NCBI GenBank assembly: GCA_016783445.1 | Contig: JADHWO010000017.1 | Coordinates: 1 to 39,142, forward strand | Direction: 5' to 3' | Source of the DNA: Candidatus Aminicenantota bacterium | GTDB lineage: Bacteria; Acidobacteriota; Aminicenantia; Aminicenantales; Aminicenantaceae | Length of the DNA: 39,142 nucleotides | Shown: in pieces, positions 16,425 through 25,564 of the stretch | How the letters are laid out: every line of letters begins with the position of its first letter | How positions within the stretch are numbered: position 1 is the first letter of the stretch | Program-made: the position numbers and the translations under genes | The notes under the pieces: model-generated | Database searches by the model: none | What the model was told of the DNA's origin: nothing | Seen by the model: only the letters and a program-made list of their open reading frames with translations

Positions 16425-17828
16425 ATGATCCAATTTTATAACACTTTGAGTGGTAAATTAGAGCCTTTTAATCCAATTACGCCTGTAGAAATCAAGCTCT
16501 ACACCTGCGGCCCTACTGTTTACGATTATTCCCACATCGGCAATTGCCGCGCCTATATTTTTGAAGATTTATTAAAAAGATTCCTCATCTTCAAAGGCTA
16601 TAAAGTAAAACATGTCATGAATATCACGGATGTGGATGATAAAACAATTAAAGGAGCTAATGCTGAAGGAATCAAACTTCAGGAATATACAAAAAAGTAT
16701 ATTGATACATTCTTTGAAGATATCAATGTGCTGAATATTCTCAAAGCTGATTTTTATCCACGGGCTACAGAGCATATTCAGGACATGGTAAAAATGATAA
16801 AAGGGCTCCTGCAAAAAGGATATGCCTATAAAAAGGATGGTTCTGTTTATTTTAGTATCGCAAAATTTCCAAATTATGGACAGCTCTCAAAAATCAATCT
16901 CGAAGAGCTAAAACCAGGGGAAAGAATAGAATCGGACGAATATGAGAAGGAAAATGTTAATGATTTTGCTCTATGGAAGAACAAAAAAGAGGGAGAGCCA
17001 TTCTGGGAAACAGAAATTGGGGCAGGCAGGCCAGGCTGGCATATAGAATGTTCAGTAATGAGCTCGAAATACCTGGGTCAAACATTTGATATCCACTGCG
17101 GAGGGACAGATAATATTTTCCCTCACCATGAGAATGAAATTGCGCAATCTGAAGCTTATAGTGGGAAAAAATTTGTCAATTATTGGATTCACTGCCATCA
17201 TCTCATCGTTGATGGGGAGAAAATGTCAAAATCCAAAGGAAATTTTTTCACCCTGCGTGATCTCCTTAATAAAAATGTAAATCCATCCATTCTTCGGTTC
17301 TTGCTTCTATCTACCCATTACCGCAAAATGCTAAACTTTTCTTTTAAAGCTCTCGAACAGGCCAGCGCTTCCTTCCAGAGGATAAAAGACTTTCTCTATG
17401 AGTTAAAAAATCGTTCATTTGAAGAAGGAGAAAATGAGGAAATCCCTCTTCTTATTGAAGAGATGAATCAAAATTTCACAGGTGGACTCAATGATGACTT
17501 AAATATCGCTGTTGCTTTACGTGCTATCTTTGAGATGATCAGAAAAGTCAACATCCTTATTTCTCAGGGAAAAATATACAGAGAAGACGCGGATAAGCTG
17601 GTATCTTCCTTCAACTCTCTTGATGAAGTTTTGGGAGTCCTCCATGAAGAAAAAGAGGAGATGTTACCTTCTGAAATTTTAAAAATAATCGAGGAAAGAG
17701 AAAAAGCTCGAAAAGAAAAAAATTATAAATTGGCTGACCAGATCCGAGATGAACTACTCCGTAAGGGAATTGTTTTAGAGGACACAAAAGACGGCGTTAG
17801 GTGGAAAAGAGGAAAAGCTAAGAGCTGA
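16425..17828 (+). CDS. cysS: Cysteinyl-tRNA synthetase
   Basis: Class I synthetase charging tRNA-Cys, 467 residues, family-typical length. The zinc ligand C28 lies in YTCGPTVYDYSHIGN and the HIGH-equivalent HIGN is at 37-40. GWHIECSVMSSKYLG and FDIHCGGTDNIFPHHENEIA carry the remaining zinc and cysteine-binding residues, and KMSKSKGNFF is the KMSKS loop. The C-terminal helical DALR part and the REKARKEKNYKLADQIRDEL end motif are present. The next ATG-type start is far inside the catalytic domain, so this start is secure despite the missing ribosome site. yraN follows 15 bases later. Confidence 0.97.
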   Translation: MIQFYNTLSGKLEPFNPITPVEIKLYTCGPTVYDYSHIGNCRAYIFEDLLKRFLIFKGYKVKHVMNITDVDDKTIKGANAEGIKLQEYTKKYIDTFFEDINVLNILKADFYPRATEHIQDMVKMIKGLLQKGYAYKKDGSVYFSIAKFPNYGQLSKINLEELKPGERIESDEYEKENVNDFALWKNKKEGEPFWETEIGAGRPGWHIECSVMSSKYLGQTFDIHCGGTDNIFPHHENEIAQSEAYSGKKFVNYWIHCHHLIVDGEKMSKSKGNFFTLRDLLNKNVNPSILRFLLLSTHYRKMLNFSFKALEQASASFQRIKDFLYELKNRSFEEGENEEIPLLIEEMNQNFTGGLNDDLNIAVALRAIFEMIRKVNILISQGKIYREDADKLVSSFNSLDEVLGVLHEEKEEMLPSEILKIIEEREKARKEKNYKLADQIRDELLRKGIVLEDTKDGVRWKRGKAKS

Positions 17829-17843
17829 ATACAAGAGGGAATT

Positions 17844-18212
17844 TTGGAAAAGGATAAGGATACACCTCATGCTCTGGGAAGATCAGGCGAAGAAATTGCT
17901 CTTCGTTTCTTAAAAAATAAAAAATATAAAATTATAACAAAGAACTATCGTCTGTTTAGAGGAGAAATTGATATTATCGCGCAAAAAAGGAATATTTTAG
18001 TCTTTGTAGAGGTTAAAACAAGAAGGAGTAAAAATTTTGGTTTTCCTGAAGAATCCGTTACGCCCTCCAAGCAGCAGCAGATTAAAAAAATTGCTCAGGG
18101 TTTCCTTGTAAAAAATAATCTTCAGGATATTGAATGCCGATTTGATGTTATTTCTTTATCTTTTAACGATAACGAGAAATTCTCCATTTATCACATAAAA
18201 AACGCATTTTAA
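17844..18212 (+). CDS. yraN: UPF0102 (YraN-like) nuclease-fold protein
   Basis: Small (122 residues) restriction-endonuclease-like protein of the YraN family, role not established. The motif set is clear: GRSGEEIALRFLKNKKYKII, then NYRLFRGEIDIIAQKRNILVFVEVKTRR (34-61, with the acidic D and ExK of a PD-(D/E)xK fold) and the SVTPSKQQQIKKIA segment. It begins with TTG after GAGGGA. It is probably cotranscribed with cysS. Confidence 0.9.
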   Translation: MEKDKDTPHALGRSGEEIALRFLKNKKYKIITKNYRLFRGEIDIIAQKRNILVFVEVKTRRSKNFGFPEESVTPSKQQQIKKIAQGFLVKNNLQDIECRFDVISLSFNDNEKFSIYHIKNAF

Positions 18213-18246
18213 CAAGAGGTTTTCAAATGAATCTCTTAAACAAGAT

Positions 18247-18514
18247 GGTTCTCTTCCATTTTGTATGCGCAAAACATGTCTTGATAGATTAATAGAAAGT
18301 GTTCGGGGATGGATGAAGCGACCTTTGAAGATTTAGCCTCCCTGAATCGTTCTTCGAGGAAACCCGACAAAGTCGGGCGGCGAGTATGTTTGAGCGGAGC
18401 GAGTTACGCAGCCGCCGAGAAGAGCGATAAAGGGATGGCGTGAAAAATCTGAACGGGAGCGAGACCATTCACAAATACTTTCTGATTAATACCCATACAA
18501 AATGGAAGAGAACC
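18247..18514. mobile_element. 268-bp MITE-like element, family B
   Basis: Perfect 21-bp terminal inverted repeats (GGTTCTCTTCCATTTTGTATG at the left, its complement at 18494-18514) border a non-coding 268-bp unit. An exact 8-bp direct repeat AACAAGAT abuts both ends (18239-18246 and 18515-18522), a target-site duplication. Inside, a second inverted match (ATTAATAGAAAGT against its complement near 18475) extends the foldback. The core has a CCCGAC-AAA-GTCGGG hairpin (18363-18377) and a GCGGCG..GCCGCC stem around a GAGCGGAGCGAG sequence. No transposase is encoded. The remaining bases to 18665 hold nothing recognisable. Confidence 0.88.
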
Positions 18515-18665
18515 AACAAGATTAATCCGCAAATACAAGCCAAGGGAAGCTGAAGTCAATATTGTCTATAAAACTGATAGCCTCTATTCCAGCATGATCT
18601 GATACTAAAAAACTTCAAAGTCCAAGTCTTTATCTAAGCCTGCGTTCTATCTTATATACAGTGTT

Positions 18666-20777
18666 CTATTTTTTTATGTTTTTAAGGAAACGGTCGAAAA
18701 AACCAGCTGCAGAATTATAAACATTGAGCCATATGTCATGGCGAAGAAAACCATGAACTTCATCGGGAAATACAAGGATCTCTATGTGGGCTTTTCCTAA
18801 TTGCCTCAGACGCTGGACCAGGTCTGTTGTCTGGATAAAATCCACATTCCTGTCATCATCTCCATGAACAAAAAGGACAGGTGAAGTCCAGAAGTATACA
18901 TCAGCAACCGGTGAAGATTGATAAGCCGAACTCATCAGATCCTCTCCACGAATTCCCCATCCTCCTCCATCGCGACGCCGTCCTCTGAGAGACCAGTCAT
19001 GAACACCGTGTAAATCGACTCCTGCGGCAAATAGTTCCGAATCCCTGGCAAGGCCCAGTGCTGTGAGATAACCTCCATAGGAACCTCCCCAGAGCCCGAT
19101 TTTATTGGGATTAACTTCAGGCCGTTTCTGCAAATATCGTCCTGCTGCCACAATATCCTGGTATTCGGATGCTCCTCGAGGACCTTGATCTCGAGCCGTG
19201 CGGAAATCGAATCCATATCCAATTCCTGACCGGAAATTTACAGAAAGAACCACATATCCTTTATTGGCTAAATATTGATTCAAAGCATAGGCATTATGGT
19301 AATAACCTCGCATGTGCCAACCCAGAAGCATCTGACGGATGGGCCCGCCATGCATAAAAATTACCGCAGGCCGGTTGTCTCCGCTCTTTGCTACTTTGGG
19401 AAGGAAAAGCTGGCAGTGAATATCGAGTCCATCCGGAGCTTTGAACACAACCTGTTGTGGTTCGACCAGATCTTTTTTCGGAAATGTTTCTGGAATGGCC
19501 TCAGGTGCAATCAGTCGCTTTTTCTTTCCGTTAATACTCATAACGGCTGGAGCTGCAGGCTGGGAAGCAGTTGAACACAGGAAAACGAGATCCTTGCCAT
19601 TGGAAACTAAAGCTGGAGCCCATTCAATTCCTTTTCCCGGGGAAAGAAGCTTAACCTTTCCACCTGCAACTGGAACAGACCAGAGATGCCTGCGGTCGAT
19701 ATCACCGGAGTTTGAGTTGAAGATTAATATTTTTCCATCTGCTGAAATGTAGCTATCCTCTACTTCATACTCTCCTGGAGAAAGACAAACTATTTTTTTA
19801 TTTTTAACGGATATTGAGTAAAGATGCATCCATTTTTCATGTTCCGAGTAGAATACAAGAAAACCGTCAGCTCCCCAGCGGAGTGTTTGGGCAGGATAAT
19901 ACTGGGAAAAACCGCCGGTTTCATTCGGGCAACGCCATATTTCCTTTGCTTGTCCGTTTTTTATGTCTGCAACCATCAAAGAAAATTTTTGCCCATTATC
20001 CATTCTGTATGATGGAGTTCCCATGGCTCCTGGGAAACGTATAAATGCAATATATTTCCCACAAGGTGACCAAACCGGATAACCATCCCTGTCTACAGAA
20101 GGAGAAATCCACTTTATAGATTTATTTTCTAAATCATAAATACCTATAAAACTATGGTCTCCCCTGGAGCTTACAAAGACAAGTTTAGAGGCATCCGGTG
20201 ACCAGGTATAAGCTCTGTTCCTTCCTCGCGCTTTAAAAAGAAGTTTTGGTTTCGGAGATTCATCGAGGGATATCATGTAAATTCTTTCTCTTGAACTGTA
20301 GACAACTGAATTTCCATCAGGTGAAAGCACAGGATTACTACCTTGGCCAAGTCGCCATGGCTCTCCTCCTTCAACTTTAATAGCCCAAAGAGCCTGTTCC
20401 GCTCCTTCAATGTTTGAAGTGGGATTGGGAAATTCCCCGGCTCGATTTGCCGAACCGCCTCTAACATAAACGATGATAGTCCCCTCTGAATTAAAAGAAA
20501 GCTGACCCAATTCCTGACCATCATCCAGAGAATACTGAGTAAGTTGACGAGCTTTATATCCAGGTGCCTGGGCAATCCAGATATTTCGTTTTCCTTCCCA
20601 GTTAAACACCCATGCTACAAGGTCTCCCCTGGGAGATGCTACTAATCCCGAAGGAAACGCATAATTCATGATGGCTTCAAGTGGAAAAGACCAGGCCTGT
20701 TGTATGGTAAAAAGCGTTAATAAAAGAAATAAAATACAGAATAAATTAACCTTTCTCTTAAAAATTAAAAAGTTCAT
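18666..20777 (-). CDS. Secreted S9-family (prolyl oligopeptidase/acyl-peptidase) serine peptidase
   Basis: 703 residues with a signal peptide (hydrophobic about 12-28, cleavage near AWS). The N-terminal two thirds hold repeated PD40/WD-like blades (for example SPDGNSVVYSS and SPDASKLVFVSSRGD) forming a beta propeller that gates the active site. The C-terminal alpha/beta hydrolase has the nucleophile S566 in GGSYGG, an Asp in HGDDDRNVDF (about 638-647) and H675 in DEVHGF. It probably trims short peptides in the periplasm or outside, in keeping with a peptide-fermenting life. AAGGAGG precedes the start. Monocistronic as far as can be seen. Confidence 0.93.
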   Translation of the reverse strand: MNFLIFKRKVNLFCILFLLLTLFTIQQAWSFPLEAIMNYAFPSGLVASPRGDLVAWVFNWEGKRNIWIAQAPGYKARQLTQYSLDDGQELGQLSFNSEGTIIVYVRGGSANRAGEFPNPTSNIEGAEQALWAIKVEGGEPWRLGQGSNPVLSPDGNSVVYSSRERIYMISLDESPKPKLLFKARGRNRAYTWSPDASKLVFVSSRGDHSFIGIYDLENKSIKWISPSVDRDGYPVWSPCGKYIAFIRFPGAMGTPSYRMDNGQKFSLMVADIKNGQAKEIWRCPNETGGFSQYYPAQTLRWGADGFLVFYSEHEKWMHLYSISVKNKKIVCLSPGEYEVEDSYISADGKILIFNSNSGDIDRRHLWSVPVAGGKVKLLSPGKGIEWAPALVSNGKDLVFLCSTASQPAAPAVMSINGKKKRLIAPEAIPETFPKKDLVEPQQVVFKAPDGLDIHCQLFLPKVAKSGDNRPAVIFMHGGPIRQMLLGWHMRGYYHNAYALNQYLANKGYVVLSVNFRSGIGYGFDFRTARDQGPRGASEYQDIVAAGRYLQKRPEVNPNKIGLWGGSYGGYLTALGLARDSELFAAGVDLHGVHDWSLRGRRRDGGGWGIRGEDLMSSAYQSSPVADVYFWTSPVLFVHGDDDRNVDFIQTTDLVQRLRQLGKAHIEILVFPDEVHGFLRHDIWLNVYNSAAGFFDRFLKNIKK

Positions 20778-20988
20778 TTTCCCTCCTTTCCTTATTTTTT
20801 CCCTTTAACCAGATCTGTATGACTCTTTATTTTCTTTATTATTATTATTATATCTTTTAATAATTCTCTTAAATGAAGAATCCCCTTCTTGTCAATAGAG
20901 TTTTCTATAAATAGATAATAAGGCTTTAAGTCAGAAAAATTAGCCTTTTACTTTTATCCCTTATATTATCAGCTTAAAAAACATAATC

Positions 20989-23190
20989 TTAAAAAGTATA
21001 ACTTAAGCCAATAATAAAATTCCGCCCAGGCTCTTCAACGGAATCAGAATCAGGCCTAGCCAAATAACTTTTATTAAAAAGGTTGGAGAGTACAACATAA
21101 ACACGGAAAGATGAATCAAAAAAATAACTTGCTTTAAGATTGGCTATTGCGTAACCAGGAATCTGAATTTCTGCCGGACCTGGATCTTTTTTCTTCTGCT
21201 GGAAGGTGGAGTTAATTTCTGTTGAGAAATGACCCAGCCAGAGCCGTGTTCCAATAAACAAACGTGGAGGAGAGATATCATTCAAAACATTTCCTGTTTC
21301 CTTACTTTTTCCTTGAAATGAAAAGAAATTTCCGAATATTTTCCATCCTTGCACAGGGTAATATTCCACTTCCAGTTCATATCCGCAAATCTTTCCTCTG
21401 TTTATATTTCCGTAAGTGTAAATGTTTTCTTCCGGGTCTATTCTGTAACGTTCGATCAAATCATCAATTTCATAATAAAAGGCATAAAGACCTGCAAAAA
21501 ATCTCTTGTTGATGAATTTAATGCCCGAATCAAGATTCAAGCTTGTCTCTGGATTTAGGTCAGGTTGAGAAAGGATAAATCCCCTGCCTGATATTCCAGT
21601 ATAGAACATCTCGCTCAGACCTGGTGCCCTGTAAGCTCTGGACACGTTCCCAAAGACAATAAATTGCTTAAAGAGCTTAAATGAACATCCCAGAAAACCC
21701 GTCCATGCCCTGTAATTCCTTACCTCAGAGGGAGGAGCATTACCTGGCAAAGCCTCCATCCGCAGAAAATCCAAACGAAGCCCGCCAACTAGGTCGAGAT
21801 TTTTTATTCCATTATAATCAGCTGAGAGAAAAAAACCCAGATCTCTCCTGTTCCCATCTGTAAAGGGGCGTTGCTCTAAAACACTTTCCTCATAACCCGA
21901 GGAATCGAAATAAATGTCCTTATTATAAGATTCGACTGAAGATCGGCCGTAAAAATCAGCTCCACTGCTTAGACGAAAATATTCTCCAATTTTTTTTCCG
22001 TAAGAAATATTAAACCCGAAATTGAAACTCTGTATCTTGCTGTAAGATTCTTTTGTTTTGTAGTCTTCAATTTCCTCTTTTTTTGTCTCTAAAAAGGTTG
22101 GATTAAAATAGGCATGCAGGGCAAGTTCCCCTTCATGACCCAATTCCTTTTCTAGCCAATGAACCTGAAAAAGATTCTGGATTTCTCTGGGATACCATGT
22201 AGGTCTTGATAAGCTGTCCTGATTTGGTTTTCCAATATTCTCTCCCCTTGATCCCAAAAAGCTCAAGTCAATTTCTCTTTTTTCAGATATGTAAGAGACT
22301 TTCCCGAAAAGGCTGCCCTGCGTGAAATAAGACTGAAGAACCTTACCGGAAGGAGAGGAATAATTCTCAGCATCATTTCCATGGAAAGATAGGTAAAAAC
22401 CTGTCTTATTTTTGCTGCCTTGGAGTGAAAAACCGAGGCCTTTTTCCTTGTTTATTGTTCCATATTTAATATTAAAATTCCCTTGAAGTCTATCCTGCAC
22501 GGCAGGTTTTTTTGTCAGAATGTGAATAACCCCACCTATGGCATCAGAACCATAAAAAACTGAAGAAGGGCTTCTCAAAACCTCGATTTTTTCAATATCT
22601 CTAGGATCGACAAATGAAGCATTTGGACCTGTACGTCTGTCACTTGTCACACGGGCATTATCAATCAAAATCAATACTCTTCTTCTGGCTAAGCCGCGAA
22701 TATTGGGGACTAAAGAAAATCCACCAGTTCCAATACTGGATACTCCAGGAAGATTTACAAGCCCTTCTGTAATGTTTGGCGCCATCTCTTCTTCAAGAAT
22801 TTCTTTAGGAATAACTGTTTCTGCCGCAGGAACGCTTGCAGATGATTCAGGATGCCTTAAGGCAGTAACCATAATCTCTTCCCTCTTCATTATATAAGGA
22901 ATAAGTGTTACAACAATCTTTCTTTTAAGGTCTTGAGCACTAAGGACAATTTCTTGTGTAATATAATCCGGATGAATGATTTCAAGCCTGATCTTTTCCT
23001 TATCTGGAACAGATAAATAAAAAAGACCTTCCTCATCTGTAAAAATTCTGTTTCCGCTCGAGCGGTGAAGGACCTCAGCTTTAAAAACAGGCTTTCCTTC
23101 AGGATTGCGAACCTTTCCTTTGATTTCAGTGGCAAAGGATATCAAAACAGTGAGAAAGAATATGAAGAAATAAAGAGCAATTTTTCGCAT
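20989..23190 (-). CDS. TonB-dependent outer-membrane receptor with CarboxypepD_reg-like domain
   Basis: Active-transport receptor of the outer membrane. The start at 23190 is preferred over an upstream TTG at 23271 because the signal peptide (MRKIALYFFIFFLTVLIS) begins there, although its ribosome site is weak. A regulatory-like beta domain (KGKVRNPEGKPVFKAEV) comes first. The plug follows with NITEGLVNLPGVSSIGTGG and the signature IEKIEVLRSPSSVFYGSDAI. A roughly 550-residue barrel ends in GLSYTF with a terminal Phe. The ligand is unknown; the plug resembles the cobalamin/catecholate groups. No TonB-ExbBD or ABC transporter gene is adjacent. The gene follows folK closely. Confidence 0.92.
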   Translation of the reverse strand: MRKIALYFFIFFLTVLISFATEIKGKVRNPEGKPVFKAEVLHRSSGNRIFTDEEGLFYLSVPDKEKIRLEIIHPDYITQEIVLSAQDLKRKIVVTLIPYIMKREEIMVTALRHPESSASVPAAETVIPKEILEEEMAPNITEGLVNLPGVSSIGTGGFSLVPNIRGLARRRVLILIDNARVTSDRRTGPNASFVDPRDIEKIEVLRSPSSVFYGSDAIGGVIHILTKKPAVQDRLQGNFNIKYGTINKEKGLGFSLQGSKNKTGFYLSFHGNDAENYSSPSGKVLQSYFTQGSLFGKVSYISEKREIDLSFLGSRGENIGKPNQDSLSRPTWYPREIQNLFQVHWLEKELGHEGELALHAYFNPTFLETKKEEIEDYKTKESYSKIQSFNFGFNISYGKKIGEYFRLSSGADFYGRSSVESYNKDIYFDSSGYEESVLEQRPFTDGNRRDLGFFLSADYNGIKNLDLVGGLRLDFLRMEALPGNAPPSEVRNYRAWTGFLGCSFKLFKQFIVFGNVSRAYRAPGLSEMFYTGISGRGFILSQPDLNPETSLNLDSGIKFINKRFFAGLYAFYYEIDDLIERYRIDPEENIYTYGNINRGKICGYELEVEYYPVQGWKIFGNFFSFQGKSKETGNVLNDISPPRLFIGTRLWLGHFSTEINSTFQQKKKDPGPAEIQIPGYAIANLKASYFFDSSFRVYVVLSNLFNKSYLARPDSDSVEEPGRNFIIGLSYTF

Positions 23191-23264
23191 TAAAGAAAAA
23201 TTATTATAATAAAATATCTTCAGCTGCAAAATGAATTTTCTTTTATTGCTTGGAATCACTATTT

Positions 23265-23756
23265 TTAACAAATGGGAGTACTAATTTTCTTCACAAGAGA
23301 ACTGTCATTTGATTTCCTTAATAAATCTCCAATTCTTTCGTCAAGCATTGGATGCACTGTATCAGGGGAAATTTCTGCAAATGGGACAAGCACAAAATTC
23401 CTCTCCTCCATTCGGGGATGGGGAATAATTAATTCTTTTGTCTGGACAATAGTATCTTCTGCTAGAAGAATATCCATATCTATTACACGAGGACCTTTAT
23501 TGACGTGGTACTCTCTTCCCATTTTTTTTTCAATTTTTTTTATCAATTCCAGGAGAAGCTTTGGATTTACGTTAGATTTGACCTCTACAACCTGATTATA
23601 AAACCAGGGTTGAGATGGTAAATCTACAGGCTGGGTTTCATATAGAGATGAGACACTAATTACTTCAACTCCTTCTTTCTCCAGTAGAGATAATGCATCG
23701 GTCAAGTTCTTCTCTCTGTCACCAAGATTACTGCCAAAAATTAGGAAATATTTCAT
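23265..23756 (-). CDS. folK: 2-amino-4-hydroxy-6-hydroxymethyldihydropteridine pyrophosphokinase
   Basis: HPPK of folate synthesis: transfers pyrophosphate from ATP to the pterin before FolP. 163 residues, normal size. Visible motifs are FGSNLGDREKNL at the N-terminus, ETQPVDLPSQPWFYNQVVEV, GPRVIDMDILL (Mg-binding Asp pair) and IPHPRMEERNFVLVPFAEI. No other folate gene is near. The preceding 170 bases hold no gene. Confidence 0.96.
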   Translation of the reverse strand: MKYFLIFGSNLGDREKNLTDALSLLEKEGVEVISVSSLYETQPVDLPSQPWFYNQVVEVKSNVNPKLLLELIKKIEKKMGREYHVNKGPRVIDMDILLAEDTIVQTKELIIPHPRMEERNFVLVPFAEISPDTVHPMLDERIGDLLRKSNDSSLVKKISTPIC

Positions 23757-23926
23757 TTAATTGTTTCTAACTTTATTACAATAACACCTTTACTTTTACA
23801 TTTCAAAATTCCACTCGATTTTTAAGGATAATTTTGTCAAAATTTAGAATCATGCAGAAAATAGAGAAATGGAGAATCGAGGAACTTGCTAGAGTATATA
23901 AATTGAAAATTGGATAAAGATAAAAG

Positions 23927-24949
23927 CTAAAACTCAAACAATCCGAATCTTTTAAAAACTCTCAGAACAGCAAAAGTCACCCACAGATCATCTTCCAGAA
24001 CAGATTTTTTACTTCCTGACTCCCAATAACCCTGCTTAGTCTGTTTATTCAATAACCAGTTTAAACCTTTTTGTGCATCCTTACTATTCTCTGCGCTAAC
24101 TCCAATTTGGGAAAGAGAATCAAGACTGCTTAAGATATCAGTGGCCCAAAAAGGATATGTTATTTCTTCCCAGAAGGAAGGATGCCATCTGTCATCATAT
24201 TTATCTTCACTAAAAAACCGACTCTGCAACAACTCCCCTGCTTTCCACGCTTCTTTACTCTTTCTCCAGGTTGGAGACACCGCCAGGGCACGAAGAACCA
24301 TGCCTGTAACAAGGTGGGAAAAAGGACGAGATTTATCAGGTTTGACAGGGTTAAGTGTTAACTGGGCTTCAAAATTATAGCGACTTTTGAGCTGTTCTTG
24401 ATCTATAGTCCTGTATGGGATAACCCAGCCTCCATCATCCTGCCTGTTCTTGATAATCCACCTAAAACCTTTCTGAGTCCTTTCATCTTTATCCTGGCCA
24501 AGAAGGCACAAAATCTCAAGAGTTAATGCATGATAAGTGGGGGCATATTCATTGAGATAAGCCCCTCGAAAATCACCTGTTTTTGACTGTGTTGAGAACA
24601 GGAATTCAATCGCTTTTTTAATCCCTTCATCCTCGCAGCTACATCCAAAGTTATATAATTTGAATACATTTTTTAATGTCTCAACTATGTAATAAGTTTT
24701 CTCCCAGCGAGGGTGGCCTTCATACTTCTTTTTTCTCCACCCTCCGTTGGGCCCCTGGCTATTTAAAATCCTGATGCGGGCGGCAAATTTTTGCAGATTC
24801 TTGAATTCCCTCTCTACCGGAACTTCAAGAATATCCTTTTTCAACCAGTAAAGGATTGGGAGGTTCCCTCTTGCCAGGAGAAACTCTATGGCTTTATTGG
24901 GATTTATCTTCATCGGAAGTTCTAGCGAAGCAGTTTTATTTAATTTCAT
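23927..24949 (-). CDS. Alpha/alpha-toroid repeat protein (prenyltransferase/terpene-cyclase-like fold)
   Basis: 340 residues with repeated helix pairs marked by NGGW, TGDFRG, DDGGW and QGYWESG turns, as in the squalene cyclase/prenyltransferase toroid. No signal peptide, no DxDD cyclase motif, and no clear zinc set, so enzymatic activity is doubtful. A CSC pair lies near residue 113. Its ATG follows the cupin stop by one base, so the two are translated together and may act on the same small molecule or protein. Function unknown. Confidence 0.6.
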   Translation of the reverse strand: MKLNKTASLELPMKINPNKAIEFLLARGNLPILYWLKKDILEVPVEREFKNLQKFAARIRILNSQGPNGGWRKKKYEGHPRWEKTYYIVETLKNVFKLYNFGCSCEDEGIKKAIEFLFSTQSKTGDFRGAYLNEYAPTYHALTLEILCLLGQDKDERTQKGFRWIIKNRQDDGGWVIPYRTIDQEQLKSRYNFEAQLTLNPVKPDKSRPFSHLVTGMVLRALAVSPTWRKSKEAWKAGELLQSRFFSEDKYDDRWHPSFWEEITYPFWATDILSSLDSLSQIGVSAENSKDAQKGLNWLLNKQTKQGYWESGSKKSVLEDDLWVTFAVLRVFKRFGLFEF

Positions 24950-24950
24950 C

Positions 24951-25295
24951 TTATTCAGGATTAAGGATTATACATAAAAATTCAAATGGCTCATTAAAAG
25001 GATTTTTAAACTGATGCTTTTCGTTTCCTTTTACAAAAAGACTCTGTCCCGCTGAAACAACAATTTCCTCTCCTTCCTCATTTACCACTATCCCTTTTCC
25101 ATTTTCAATTTTGACAACATGCTCATGGTCATGGCTGTGAAAAGGAGTATGTCCTTCAGGAAGAACCTTAAAATGTCTCATTATAATATTATGGGAACCA
25201 TCATCTGGCCCTATAAGGATTCTTCTTTTAACGTTTTTAACTTCTTCTTCATTAACAGAATCTTCCGGCACATCGATATTATTCTTAATAATCAT
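24951..25295 (-). CDS. Small cupin-domain protein
   Basis: Single cupin barrel, 114 residues. The start at 25295 is chosen because AGGAG sits 7 bases before it, while an ATG 24 bases further upstream has none. Metal ligands are probably the histidines of HTPFHSHDHEHV together with the Glu of the first cupin motif and H in GNEKHQFKNP of the second. Cupin-2 proteins of this size are often metal enzymes or sensors. Coupled to the toroid protein. The 270 bases upstream separate it from the divergent aminotransferase gene. Confidence 0.85.
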   Translation of the reverse strand: MIIKNNIDVPEDSVNEEEVKNVKRRILIGPDDGSHNIIMRHFKVLPEGHTPFHSHDHEHVVKIENGKGIVVNEEGEEIVVSAGQSLFVKGNEKHQFKNPFNEPFEFLCIILNPE

Positions 25296-25478
25296 TTTTT
25301 TCTCCTGAAATTTTAACATTCATTTAAAGCATCTATCAAGAAGGCTAACCGAGTGCTTTCTTTAAAAAAAGCATGTATTATATTAAATCTGCTCATTCAT
25401 AACTTCCAAAAAAACAAAGATAAACATAGATTTTATTCCAAGTGGAAAAGCCCTGTCAATTTTTTGTTAAATAATTGT

Positions 25479-25506
25479 TTGATTTTAGCCTGGAATTTAA
25501 TATAAA
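25479..25506 (+). promoter_or_regulatory. Possible promoter for the class V aminotransferase
   Basis: TTGATT (25479-25484), 16-base spacer, TATAAA (25501-25506), giving a leader of about 50 bases before the ATG at 25565, which has GGAGG close by. Confidence 0.4.
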
Positions 25507-25564
25507 TTTGATTTCAAGCCTTTTCCCCGTTTTTTGGATTATTGACAGATTTTGGAGGTTATGA

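Noticed and set aside
18227-18602. Possible small gene after yraN split by the family B element
   Set aside because: AGAGG and ATG at 18227 look good, but joining the flanks across the element gives only a 16-codon frame, and the coding-like right part is in another frame with a stop before it.
20773-20900. TTGACA upstream of the S9 peptidase as promoter
   Set aside because: No acceptable -10 at the right distance from it (20890-20895).
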